From positions 13,347,277 through 13,411,276 of the forward strand of contig OY978526.1 of the NCBI GenBank assembly GCA_963854835.1: a DNA stretch of 64,000 bases. Direction: 5' to 3'. Shown one piece after another: positions 22,701-34,734 of the stretch. Position 1 is the stretch's first letter. Every line of letters starts with the position of its first letter. The stretch comes from Megamerina dolium (lineage: Eukaryota; Arthropoda; Insecta; Diptera; Megamerinidae). The position numbers were made by a program, and so were the translations under genes. The notes below the pieces were generated by a model. That model was not told where the DNA came from. It saw only the letters and a program-made list of their open reading frames with translations, and did not search any database.

Positions 22701-25700
22701 AAATTAAAAAAAATGTTACCGGTTATAACTTGCAAACTATTCAGCGTAGAATAACGAGATTTAAGGTGTGGATTAGTATTGTACGAGCAACTAGGCTCAC
22801 AGAAAATGGGCGCACCACGCCCAGTGTTTATCGTAGCCCCCATACAAATTTTAAATTGAAACAGCTGTAACTTCGGCAATCTTCTGTCTAGAATAAGCAT
22901 AATTGACACTTAAATTAATATCGTAGTCGGCAAAAATCTGGCAGAAAATCAGTGTGCCACGCCCACTCCTTCATGGGTCTCCCATACAAAGTCGAGTGAA
23001 TTAAACTAAAATTTTAAGCTCCATAGCTTACAAACCATTTAGCCCAGGACAACGAGACTTAGGGTATGGATTAGTATTGTACGAGCAACTAGGCTCACAG
23101 AAAATGGGCGCACCACGCCCAGTGGTTATCGTAGCCCCCATACAAATTTAAATTGAAACTGCTGTAACTTAGGCAATCTTATGTCTACAATAACCATAAT
23201 TGACACTTAAATTAATATCGTAGTCGGAAATAATCTGGCGAAAAATCAGCGTACCACGCCCACTTCTTATTGGGGCTCCCATACAAAGTTGAGGAAATTA
23301 AACAAAAATGTTAACCACCATAACTTAGAAACTATTCAACGTAGGACACCAAATTTAAGGTGTGGATTAACATTGAAAAATTAATTGGATTTACTAGAAA
23401 GTGGTAAGCCACGCCCACTTTTTATATAGCTCCCATACTAAGCCTCGGAATTATCTTAAAATCCTTTTACTTCGTCAAAGTCAACCATATTTCGGGTGTA
23501 AATTAGTAGTATATGCAAAAATTGTTTCTCGAAAAGTGGAAATAAAAGAAAAGTTGGATATTCGAGTAAACTTTTTATATATAAATCTACATATGCAGGG
23601 TATAGTTTGGTCGGCCCCAGCCGACTGTAAGGAGATTTTTTGTTCTGCAACATGTCGAAAACTCTCTTATCATCCTAATATTATACTCGCAGCTTTACAA
23701 AAGAAATTATTATAAAACTGTAAACTGTAAACTGTGAACATATCATATGAAATTATTTGTAATATAATATATTCCCTATACGAAATTCATTCAAATCTAA
23801 ACATAAACACAAAGATCACGAATCGGAATTAGTTAATCTCCAAAACCCTGTTTTTTTAATTTATTTTCTTTTTCATTTAAATAAATTATAACACAGGTAA
23901 CATTTTTATATGTACATATACAGTTCTATAAAACAACATTTTTAAGAAAAAAGAATCACAGAAGTAAAAGATAAATAAATATGTATATGATTGATACTTT
24001 GAAAAAAAAAAGAAATTACGTATACAATAGTACGCCGTGTTTGTGGAAAATACACATACATATGGATGATAGCATTTGTACATAGACGTACGATAGAAAC
24101 AAGAAATATTTTTATTTTTATCCCAAAACTCAACGACCGTGTGCATTATTTCTGCGATTTTTATAGAATTATTCTATATGTACCATACAAATTTGTACGT
24201 ATGTAGGCATATGCGTACATTAGGAGGAACAACCGACCCATTCCATCTATTCAACAGATTCAACAACAGCAAAAATGACGATGTTCGTCGACTACGAAGA
24301 ACATCATCATCATCATCATCATCATTTTTGCTTCATATCACAATTAAACTAGAATATTCCATTCCATACAATTTAACCGATGAAAGAATATAGGAACAAA
24401 TGAAATATCTTTATTTTATTCAAAATCTGTTTTTAAATTTTTATATTTTGTTTATTTTTATGCTTTTTATCGTTGTTGTTGTTGTTGTTGTTGTTGGTAC
24501 TGCGTTTGCTCATATTATCTGTTGTGTGTAGGTGCTCATTTATTTGTTTTCAAATTTTATATATGTATATATCGTACATATATATTTATTTATTTTGCCA
24601 AAAATTACTAATCAAATTGTTGTACACGTGTGTATATACTAAATTAAAATGTTGAACAATAATTATTAAATATGAATCGGTAAGTAATTTTGATTATATC
24701 TACATGTAAGTACAGAAGTCAATATTGAGATCGTCTGTTAATCTGTAAGTTAATGTAGCTATATATAGCTCATGAACAATTTTCGCTAAAATGAACATAT
24801 TTTTGGAGTGACATTAAAATATGTATATCAAGGAATATTTCGAATTAGTAACAACAAGCACAACAACAACAACAACAACTAGATGCCTAATTCAAAATAG
24901 TAAGTGAATCATACTGCAAAGACCACCTAATAATTATGGTATGTTTAAATTGTTCACAAATTTGGCAAAAAAAAAAAAATTAAAAAACATGTTATTGACC
25001 ATAATTTTGAAAATGTCATCATATTATAAGTTATTAATCATCATCATCAACATCATGATTAGCATCTTTACTATTTAAAAATATAATTAATATTTATTAT
25101 AAACTAATTGTACATGGACGGGTTACTTTTTAAATATGTAGCAATCAAATTGGGGGTCAAGAAGATATTACAAATTGTTATGTAATTGCTGATTATTAAT
25201 TCTTCAGAAAAAAAGTCAAAATATGACTACTAAATATTGTACAAATTGTCGTATATTTCATTCGTCTACTAATCTACACGATGACATACTGTTAACACTT
25301 AATTGTTTTTGTTGTTGTTGGTGTTGTAATATTGTCAAGTCAAATGCAATTTTATGAAAAATCTTAGAATTTTTGACCAAAAAACATTTTTGCTGCTACT
25401 CGTCGAAAATAGGACTAAGTAAACGAAATGTTTTTGCGCGTTTTTGTTGTTGTTGTTCTGCATTAACATCAATTTATGGTTTAAATAGTAAATGGATACG
25501 CTAACTAGTAATTTTTGACATATGTTCATATTAAGCGTTTTATCCATATTTGTTTATTTAATTTTTTTCACGTGTAGCTAATTTATTTGTAACATTTCCA
25601 AGTACATACACACATATGTACAATACGATATGTACATATTATTCGGGTTGATCTTATTTATTGTTCTTGTTGTAATTTGGATTATTTCAAAATACAGTAT

Positions 25701-26688
25701 TGTCCGCTAAAACAAACTAAGCGAAAAAAAAACATAATTTAACCCATTTCACCCAATAAGGCAACTGATCAATACCAGTATTAATTCAATTTGCTTTGAC
25801 ATTTCAATTAAACGCTTTTATTGAAATTTTTAATTTTTAGCATTACAATTCATATTTCAGTTCATTGTTTTGCTAAAATTAAATCAGCTATATTAATTTA
25901 TTAGCAGATTATATCGTATATGTTAGATCGTATGAGCTAATGCAATGCAATACGATATGTAAAATATAAAAGAAAAATATAAAGGAAATTATAAATTTAA
26001 AATAATAAAAAAGAAATTATGTAAGAAATATTTCTATGCTCATTCAAAAATATTATGAAAATTAATTTCGATGCAGTACAATTATTATTAATTAATATTC
26101 AAATTGGTGGAAAAAAAAAAAATTTAATCAAATTCAACATATATTATTGGCGATGACTAAATAATAATTAGTTTCCAAAAGTATTCTTTGCAAGTGCAAT
26201 TAAGTGTCACATCAAATATATATTATGTATATAAGTACGAGCATGTACATCTACTCTACTCGTAATTCCAATGGGATTTGTTCACCTCAAGAATAGCATT
26301 CATAAATCAACAACTAAATATATGTTAGCTGTGCATATGTAGGCAAGTATATGAAAAAAGCAATAAAATGACAACAAATGATGTCTAAAAATGTCAAAAA
26401 AAAAATAATAATAATGCTTAAATAGATAACTTGATCGATTTTATTATAATGATAATCATGATAATGATAATCATGATGATGATAATTGTGCGTGTGAATA
26501 TATTTTTTATATACCTGATTTTTAGCTGCATCACCAATCAAACGTTCATTATCATTGAATGCAACATAACTGGGTGTTGTACGATTGCCCTGATCATTAG
26601 CAATAATTTCAACTTTACTATTTTGCCAAACACCGACACAAGAGTAGGTGGTGCCCAAATCGATACCAATTGCTGGAGCTTTAGACAT
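19722..26688 (-). CDS. Hsc70-1: Cytosolic heat shock cognate 70, Hsc70-1-like
   Basis: ATP-driven chaperone of the cytosol and nucleus. Three exons, 26515-26688, 20045-21526 and 19722-19973, all phase 0, give 635 residues. Exon 1 holds the first Hsp70 signature ([15 protein letters not shown]). Exon 2 holds [16 protein letters not shown], the third signature ([14 protein letters not shown]) and the substrate-binding domain. Exon 3 ends GGPTVEEVD, the cytosolic TPR-binding tail. Hsc70-1 is preferred over Hsc70-4 because of recalled diagnostic stretches ([33 protein letters not shown]) and a lid and tail unlike Hsc70-4. Intron 1 is 5 kb and holds a repeat element. The frame is intact throughout. 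Confidence 0.88.
22055..23604. repeat. 1.5-kb repeat element with internal tandem units, in Hsc70-1 intron 1
   Basis: Bounded by TATACCCTGCATA (22055-22067) and its perfect inverse TATGCAGGGTATA (23592-23604). The interior has about three tandem units of roughly 300 bp, each with phrases like CTGTAACTT, TTGACACTTA, GTGCCACGCCCACTCC and CTCCCATACAAAGT. It has no long open frame. Similar 'CCACGCCCA ... CCCATACAAA' repeats are common in fly genomes; the family was not identified. Confidence 0.75.
22191..22232. repeat. TCCG/TCTG tetranucleotide microsatellite
   Basis: About ten tandem TCCG units followed by TCTG units, inside the intronic repeat element. Confidence 0.95.
23605..26514. other. Remainder of Hsc70-1 intron 1
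   Basis: AT-rich intron sequence with several short CAT, GTT and AAC triplet runs (for example near 24302 and 24475). No nested gene, RNA or transposon was recognised. Confidence 0.55.
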
Positions 26689-27923
26689 TTTGCTTTGATC
26701 TAATTTTTATTTGACGTATATATGTATGTAATTGCACTCGCGAATAACGGTGAAAACGAATGAACGCGTTTCTATTATACTATGAATATTATGAAATGGA
26801 ATAATTTCTAATGGACGGCACTTTTTATTATATTTAAAATAAATAAATTTCTTCTTCACTGCCGTTTATTTGAAAAATTTCAAGATGCTTATATGATCGA
26901 CGAAATGATTGCAACGAGCCGCAACAAAAGACTGTTGTATTTTAAAATTTGCTCACTAGTTTTTATGCTTCTTGATTGAAAGTATTTTTGCTGAGAACAT
27001 ACATACATGCGTATGTATATAGATTGCTGATTTTTAAATATTTTTTGTTGCCACTGCTTTTGTTGTTGATGATGATGATGATGATGATGATGATGCTGGT
27101 ACTCTATATTTGCTGTTTTCGTGGTCGTTTCTACAAGCTTCTTGAAGTAAAGCGATAATGATGATGCAAGGAAGAGCTTTCTTCCATTTGTTTATGTTTG
27201 TAGTTGTATATTCGCTCAATTCGTATACTATTTTGAGTTGTTTTTCTCAAATCTGCAGAGATTTTGAATATTTTTGGACAAACAAATTTCAATAGAACTA
27301 TGCGAAAAAAAAGAAAATCGAATAAATTAATGCTTTCTAGAATATTTTTTATTTTTTATTTTTTTGTTTGTTTACATTTTGAGTGACTTTTATATATTTA
27401 CTTGTTGATTTTTCATTTTCATTTCTCATTTCAAAAATAAATAAATTGTTCGATGACTTTATTTATTTAAAAATAGACTTTTTATTCCATTCAGAATTTT
27501 GAGTGGGCGTAACTATAATGAAATAATCGATTAAACAGTCGATTAAATTCAAACGCCTAACAGTAATATTAATACAATATTTGTAAATTAAACTTATGGT
27601 GTTTTCTTTAGTCGAGTAAAAAAGAAGAAAAACAAAAACAATTAAACATATTCATATTTTTCAAAATATTTAAAATATAAGAGAAGAATTGTAGGTTTGT
27701 AGCAGAAGAAAACATGAAAAGTAAAATGTAAGTAAGACGCAATTGGGGTTGACATTCACGTAGTACAATAGCTTACTTGAAATAAACAAAATTAAAATAA
27801 AAAAAAACAACATAAAATACCAACAAACATACTTGGCAGATATATATGTATTTATAAATACTAATCTTTTATTATTTAGGTATTGATTATATAGAATCAT
27901 TTGTATTAATTCAAAATTCAAAT
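26689..27923. other. Upstream region of Hsc70-1
   Basis: Should hold the Hsc70-1 promoter and 5' UTR and the 3' UTR of the next gene. A (TGA/GAT)n run lies at about 27068-27094. No clear TATA box or heat-shock element could be assigned. Confidence 0.5.
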
Positions 27924-28282
27924 TTAACGTTTTCCTTTTTTCTTCTTCTTTTGACCGTCAGGCCAAGCAAAACCACGTGATTTGAGAACATCCTGTAAAA
28001 CAAGAGTATGCACAAATTCGATAGACTGGAGCTTGTACAAATGTGTTTTTGTGAATTTTGAATACATATATAATTACCGACCTGTACATTATGGCAAACA
28101 TAATAGGCATTCTCCATTGCGGCATCATTGAAAATATCACCTCCGATCGTTTTGGTAGCTCCGCCTTTCTTTTTGCTGCTACCGCCTTCTTTTTTCTTTT
28201 TTCCTTCATCAACGTCACCGGTTTTTGAATTGCTGCCTGTAGAATCTTTACTATTTCTTTTCTTTTTTCCCTTTGTTCCCAT
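27924..28282 (-). CDS. Small lysine-rich protein 1 (SMKR1)-like
   Basis: Two exons, 28082-28282 and 27924-27992, phase 0 across an 89-bp intron, give 89 residues. The N-terminal half is Lys/Gly/Ser rich (GKKKKEGGSSKKKGG). A conserved core follows (DIFNDAAMENAYYVCHNVQ, then DVLKSRGFAWP), and the end is a lysine block. Core and layout match the animal SMKR1 family (AAM-x-N-x-YY-x-x-HNV ... RGFxWP). The family's function is poorly known. The start is the only in-frame ATG near the basic N-terminus. Both splice sites fall exactly between HNVQ and DVL. Confidence 0.8.
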
Positions 28283-28533
28283 ATTTCATGTTTTATTCAA
28301 CTTTTACCCTTCTATCGATTAAACAAACCATTTTATTTACTAACACTCACTAACTACATCATCACTAAGGTATGGATACAATTTACACATGATTTTATGA
28401 ACTTTATAAGTCTGAACTCCAACAAATGAGAAATTACAATATTACATTACAATTACAATAATAAATAATATGCAATAAAGAAAATTATTCATTGCATTAA
28501 CCTTAAATAGACTAACTCGGTATTACTAAAATT

Positions 28534-30317
28534 TTAATTGAAATTTTCATAATAATTTGGCCACACAATCGATGCAATCCAATCTATATACGAGGAGACT
28601 CTTGTGTAAACACCTGGCGATTTACCACGACAAAATGAGCCATACGATGTAATACCCACTAGATAGTAGCGTGGTCGTTTGTGCCTACGTCTGCGTCGCA
28701 TCAAATTTAATTGCAACGGCCCACCGGAATCACCCTATAGCAAGTTGAAACGTTTAGGAATTTGAATTAGGCAATAATATTTGAAAATACAATGTAATTA
28801 CTTGACATGTATCACGATTCTTTTCAAAATCTTTGGCACATATTTGACTCTCAACAATGCCATATGGTGCACCATCTTCAACCGGCAATGTACTATTGCA
28901 TTTGTCGCTTGGCACAACGCTTAGATCAAGTTCGGTCAAGATATTTGTAGCTGCTTGTGCGAAACTTGTTGATCCGTAGCCCATGGTAAATAGTTTTTCA
29001 TAGGGTATTTCATGTCGCGCCCAAAGCCGAATAGGTCGAACAAAGTGCGTATACCTAAATTGTAGATTTGTACGATAATTATGAAGCACACGAAACAATT
29101 TGCGCACATTGTATTAGGTGTAGTATAAGGAAATCCATTACTTTTGCATTAAATTGAAGGTTTTATTTATTTAAATGGTTCCAAACGGTTTTTTGTGCAA
29201 TGTTTAGCGCCTGGGCAATAGAAACAGTGCTTACATGACGGTCTGACTCGACGATTTCCATTATTTGATCGATATTTTCGACAATTGGCCTTGCATCTTT
29301 CAAGCAATCACAAAATTGCCTGAAAAGTTTATTTAGTACGAAATCCTATCCTACGCGAGGTACAGATTACTAAAGCCATCTATTGGAAAAGTAGTGGATT
29401 TCCTTTTACTACACCTAATAAGTAGCTTACTCAATCGGTCGATTAAGCAATATCAGCGCGATATCATGATAATGTAAAGATGGATTATATAGTGGATATG
29501 TATAAATTTGAGCAACGCGTCTGCGTTGAGGCATAAGATCAGGTTCCCGCTCCTTAAGTTTAACATCACCAATTTTGACTATAGACGGTGGTTGACTTTT
29601 GAAGAAAATAATAATAAATATGTACATGATTGTTTAACGCGTTAATAAATATTATATAATAATTACCCACTAAAATCACAACAATGCGCAGCAGTTAGGA
29701 CAAAAATTTCGCTAATTAAACTGCCACCGCATCTAAAGACAATATCATGCTTTGAGAGAGTCGAACGAAAACCAAGAGCAGCCTAGGTGAAAAACAAAAA
29801 TGATAATGGCAATATAATTTCTATGTTATCTACATATTTCTTTTTATATTACCATATGCGGATATTGTCCTGGCGAGGCAATTGATCTACCATTGAAATC
29901 TTCATTTACATCAGCCATTTCTTCTTTCACATTGGAATCTCCGTCTATTCTGCGATCGAGTTCATTGAAAATATTTTCAAAATTATGGTAATATGTTGGG
30001 CTTGGTGCAAAGGGACCATCTCGATGTCGGTGGTGATGACGATGACCACGATGACGACCCAAATGTGGTCTAGATGGTTCTATAAATGGTTGAAATTGTT
30101 GGTTATAAGGTGGCCCATATGCTGATGGATGTAATGGTGGTCTAGCGTGGAACGATGGTGGAATTTGATTTGGATGCCGTGGAGTTTGATGGTAATTAAT
30201 TGCACCTGGAAAGAATCTATTTCCTTGGTGAATATTTCCAATATATTGAGTATTAACACATGCTATTATAACAATGAATATCACAAGAAGATCACAAGAA
30301 GTATAAAATTTATTCAT
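28534..30317 (-). CDS. Trypsin-like serine protease, clip-less and divergent
   Basis: Five exons: 29853-30317, 29667-29782, 29431-29595, 28802-29054 and 28534-28734, giving 399 residues. A signal peptide (about residues 1-23, hydrophobic [12 protein letters not shown]) is followed by a His/Pro/Arg-rich spacer with no CLIP domain. The S1 domain has TAAHC (His), YHDIALILL (Asp) and DTCQGDSGGP (Ser, with the trypsin-type Asp six residues earlier). The catalytic triad is complete. The activation region reads [15 protein letters not shown] where relatives have IVGG, and the linker cysteine found in VRPACLW of the neighbour is replaced (VRPIRLW). Probably secreted; its activation mode is unclear. 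Intron 3 was expanded by a mariner-derived MITE. Confidence 0.8.
29114..29418. mobile_element. Mariner-derived MITE in protease intron 3
   Basis: 305 bp with terminal repeats TTAGGTGTAGTATAAGGAAA and the inverse of TTAGGTGTAGTAAAAGGAAA, each next to TA. The interior (minus strand) still encodes [17 protein letters not shown], a mariner-type helix-turn-helix, so it is an internal deletion of an autonomous mariner. The original intron would have been about 70 bp. Confidence 0.85.
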
Positions 30318-31770
30318 CTTTCTCTTTTCAAATTAAATTCTATGCTTAGTGTAAAGACATTAACGTTGAGCGTGATTAAATTTCGGACTGTTCATCGTCG
30401 TTTTCTATTTGCAATTCACCACCCAAAGACATTTGTTCTGTTTATTATAGTACGACATAGTAAACCAACTGTCGAAAATATATACATATGTAGCTATTTA
30501 GTAGTTTGAACCCGGTTTTAGTTGACATTATACGCTACGGTATTGTAAATATATATTTATTTGCATATACGTATGCTTGTATGTGAAAAAAATCACACGA
30601 AGTTAATTTTAATAAAATTATTAGATATATTAATTTTTTTTTGCTCATGTTACCGTGGATTAAATTTTATTTTTAACATATTCCAAAGTACAGTGACACA
30701 AGAATGTGTTGTTATTTATTTTGTGTAATAAATATTTAATGTTAAACTATTATGTTGTCAGAAGACTACTTGGAATGATGTTGACTGGACACCATATTGA
30801 AGTGACAACGAATATTGAAAAATATAATAACATAGTTATAGTGGGAAATATGTGAAACAAGTCGATTCTAACTTTAAGATGATTCTTTGCCTTTTACTGT
30901 AACTACGAGGCAATGACTTTAGACTCACCAAAATATGCATTTTATATTGAAAGCAACGACAAAACGTGAATGAGTGTTTGTGTAACATCGGTCTAGTTTA
31001 TGTTCTTTTGTAAGTAACATACATGGGCATCCTATAAAAAAGGAAAAACCAAATAAGAAAATAACAAAATTGTGTTGTGTAAGATTTTCACACTACTGTA
31101 ATAAAATAACTAAAATTGTTTTATTTTGTTTATTATTTGTCGTAGGTACGTTTTGTTTTGTTTTTTATATATTTATATACATTTTACCATTTATGATTTA
31201 AATGAAAGTACCAACAAGATAAACATGCTTTGTTTACAATAGCGTATTGACATAGTCGCAATAAGGTTGATTTTTAAAATATTATGGAATTTAATATGGG
31301 CTTGGATAGCGTGCGCTATATGCAAGTACCCTAAAGACAAGCATTGATTACGAAACTCTTCTGGAAAATCAGCGTAAAAAAGAACCATAAGTACAGCGAT
31401 GGCATTCAGTAATTTAAAAACATTCACAAAATTTCAAAATCATTGTCGATGGCAATTTGGAACAAGAATTTCATTATGTTCTCTTCTGCAAGAGCCTTAA
31501 AAATTGTCAACGATGTGAAATTATTTGAAATAAAAAAGATGTTCATACCGCTCGATTTCAGAGTATTTAACATTTTTCTACCTGAGATATAACACACCTG
31601 TTGTCTGTATATCGTAAATTGTTTTTTGTTTTTCTTTAACATACCACTATAATTTTAAATCAAATAACTATCGAAACTCGATCGCTCGTTTTTCTGCAGA
31701 AATATTTTGATATAGGCATTGTACTGTAGCTATTTCTGCTTAATCCAGAGTCCTTAAATCAGACACAGAT
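30318..31770. other. Intergenic region between divergent proteases
   Basis: AT-rich. Minus-strand open frames at 31191-31427 and 31424-31642 overlap at their ends, lie in different frames and show no domain. No supported gene. Confidence 0.5.
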
Positions 31771-33292
31771 ATGTGTGCTCTATATGTATTATATGTGTTG
31801 ACATTTTCTTTTAACCGTTATGGAAATTTCCTGATCCTTTTATTATTTGTTGTCATCATTGAAAGCTTGCCAGGTAAATAAATAAGATGCACATACTATA
31901 TAAATTAAAATGTATTTAAAATAATAATAAACATAATGCTGAGTCGGGATTGAATTTTCATGATTTGCCAAACCCAACAGCATCAACATCATTGGTGCAA
32001 ATGAATCTTTCGACAAATATTGAGAATTTCAATATGCAATTTGCAGCAAATGGATTATCTACACTCGTGGAAGGTTCCTTTTGTCGACGTCGTTTTGATG
32101 GTCGCAGTGGGTATTGTATTTTGGCAACTCATTGTCTGCATGCTATGCGAGATTATCGCATATATAACATATCAATTGATACATGCACATATCGAAAGAA
32201 TATTCCAGTTATTTGCTGTCCATTGAGCGAAAAATATAGTGTCGGTCAAAGAGTTAGCGCGCAAAGTAAGTTTACACAATTATTGCAATCATTGTAAGGA
32301 ATATAAACGATATAATATTCTATATTATAGAATGCTACGATTATCAGAACGCTTTGAAGAACATTGACATCAGTCAGCCGCGTACTTTTTCCAGTAAACA
32401 ATGCGTGTCCAGTGTACCAATGATTGTCGGTGGAAGAAGTACACAATATGACGAGTATCCTCATATGGTAGATATATATACTTAGAATATATACTGTAGC
32501 TATAAATATAACTACTATGTATGAAAGGTTGCCCTGGGTTGGAAACAACGACACAAAAACGAGACCATATGGGGATGTGGCGGTACTTTAATTAGTGAAA
32601 ATTTTGTTTTGACGGCAGCACATTGCACTGAATTTCAGGAGTACGTACATAATTTATTATGTAACTGATATTATAAATACTAATACTTGCTTTTTAGTTC
32701 ACCACCTAATATTGTTCGTGTAGGCATGCACAATGTAAACAAAGTAACACCACATCAAAGGGATATACCAATTCTGGTGATAATATTGCATCCAAAATAT
32801 AATATCAATTTTTACTATCATGATATAGCATTACTTAAGTTGTCTAGGAGTGTTGAATTCTCCGACCTAGTGAGACCTGCATGTTTATGGCAATTGCCTT
32901 ACTTAAATATTAATTCAGTTACAGCGGCGGGTTGGGGTCGTACATCATTTATGGGATCGAAATCGAATGATTTGCAAAAAGTTGATTTGAATATAATCGA
33001 TCAAAGCATCTGTGCTAATGTATATGGTAAAGAGAGGCGTTTGCCATATGGCTTAACTGATGCGCAATTTTGTGCAGGTCATATGGCAGGTGGCAAGGAT
33101 ACCTGTCAAGGTGATTCCGGTGGACCATTGTATGCTGAATTGCTTGAGTATAATTGCGTTAAATTTATTGTGGGTATTACATCGTTTGGAAAATTTTGCG
33201 CGGCTCCAAACGCACCAGGCGTATATACGAAGATTTATCCCTATCTCGACTGGATAGAAAGTATTGTATTTGTGAACAAATCAGTATTGTAA
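31771..33292 (+). CDS. CLIP-domain serine protease, snake-like
   Basis: Five exons: 31771-31873, 31981-32265, 32331-32467, 32528-32640 and 32698-33292, giving 410 residues. The N-terminal hydrophobic segment (LILLLFVVII) could be a signal peptide or anchor; the ATG at 31771 is the least certain point. The CLIP domain (about residues 60-110) has six cysteines, from FCRRRFDGRSGYC to VICC. The activation site is SSVPM/IVGG, a hydrophobic P1 as in Snake, not Arg/Lys. The S1 domain has LTAAHC, YYHDIALLKL and DTCQGDSGGP. Secreted cascade protease of the kind used in dorsal patterning, Toll activation or melanisation; which one cannot be told. It is transcribed away from the related clip-less protease. 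Confidence 0.82.
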
Positions 33293-33846
33293 AGTATTAC
33301 ATTTATGCATCTGAATAAATTACTAAAATAAAAAGGGAGTTTTTAAAAGAAAATTTCTTTATTCATATCTATGTATTATTTGCTTTGGTATATAGGTAAT
33401 GACAAATGAAATATGTCCTTTTTTTGAGCTCGTAATTATGTCTAAAATATTATTTTTTTTTTATACATATGTGGTTTTAATGACTTTCTTAACCTATTTG
33501 CACAGGATTTTTCTTCACTAGTTAGCATTTTTTAAATATGGTGCGTTTGAGGTGAACGCCCATTTTCGTTGTTGTTGTTGTAGCACAAGAATATGGAAAT
33601 GCTTTGTTTTATTCCATGTTCTTATGAGTTGAATGGACCTTGGTCGACCACGTGGTCGAGTAATTCCGGTTTTTGTGTTACATTTTTATTACATATAATT
33701 TTAATAAAATTACAAAACATTTTATAGTTTGAATGAGATACTCCTGGAATAAAAATTTTGCAGTGTATACCATGCTGCTTTTATTCTGTACGCAACGTTA
33801 GAGCTAAGTTAATTAAACTAAACCTTATTGTAGTAACTTAAATATT
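33293..33846. other. Convergent intergenic region
   Basis: An AATAAA 24 bases past the protease stop can serve as its poly(A) signal. Otherwise AT-rich with no gene. Confidence 0.5.
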
Positions 33847-34734
33847 CTATGTTGATGAAGAGGCATTTCTGAATAGTTGCAAAATGCTAATTTGAACATC
33901 CAGCTTTCGGTCAGGGGATAGCGCCTTAAGTTTTGGCACAAGAGACAATAAAAAATATGTATCTTCGTCATTATTAGCAGCTTCAACTTTGACTTCTTCT
34001 ATCACTTCTGCGTTCTGTTCATAGTCACAATCATTCTTCATGTTTGGCTTAATATATACTTCATTAAATGGCGCAACTTCAAATTCCTGTTCTTCTTCTC
34101 CGCCTGTTTCATCTGTTCTAGTGTCTTCTGACATTGGTGTTATGTTATCATATCGTGGTTCCACCAACGGCAGGAGAAATGCAAGTTGATCATGGTAAAT
34201 ATATTTCCGTCGTCTCACGCTTCCGTAACCAGCTTTGACACGTTTCTGTTCGCGCAATTCTCTAGAAAAGCAACACCTCAAGTTCTTCCATCTTCTTTGT
34301 GTTACTCTTACTGCAGCATACAAAAATATAAATCAAATTTTAAATATTGGAATTTCAATTGGAATTAATTAATTGGAATGCAATTTATATATGTAGATGT
34401 AAAACTCTTAATGCACTTAATATATAACTGCGTTTTTATGATAAGCATTTTTTTCTGATTTTCAAATAAACATATATTATGTAAATCCATACTATTAAAT
34501 CAACTGTAAATATGTGTGTGAATACTTGCCTGCTTCAAGTTTTTGTTCTTGCGACAGATCATTCCAAAACTTGGCGAAAACAAGACATGCCACTTCATCC
34601 CATAACTTTAGTTTCAGATTGTGGTCTCCGTATCTTTTTAATGTATTGTTATAAAGTGATGCTCTTTTCTCTACCTCCTGTATTAGTAGCTCATTTTTAA
34701 TATCGTCTTCCTTGAAAGGCAATGACCCAGACAT
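33847..34734 (-). CDS. MADF/BESS-domain DNA-binding protein (second)
   Basis: Exons 34530-34734 and 33847-34310 join in phase 1 to give 222 residues. The MADF domain spans the junction (ELLIQEVEKRASLYN, KLWDEVACLVF, RVTQRRWKNLRCCFSREL). The middle is acidic. The C-terminal BESS motif reads FLLSLVPKLKALSPDRKLDV. The only frame-keeping donor is a GC type (GCAG then GCAAGT), a rare but known class. Likely a nuclear transcription regulator. MSGSLPF is taken as the start; an in-frame ATG 36 bases upstream is possible. Confidence 0.8.

Noticed and set aside
31191..31642. Minus-strand gene between the two proteases
   Set aside because: Two short frames in different phases, without splice support or recognisable domain.
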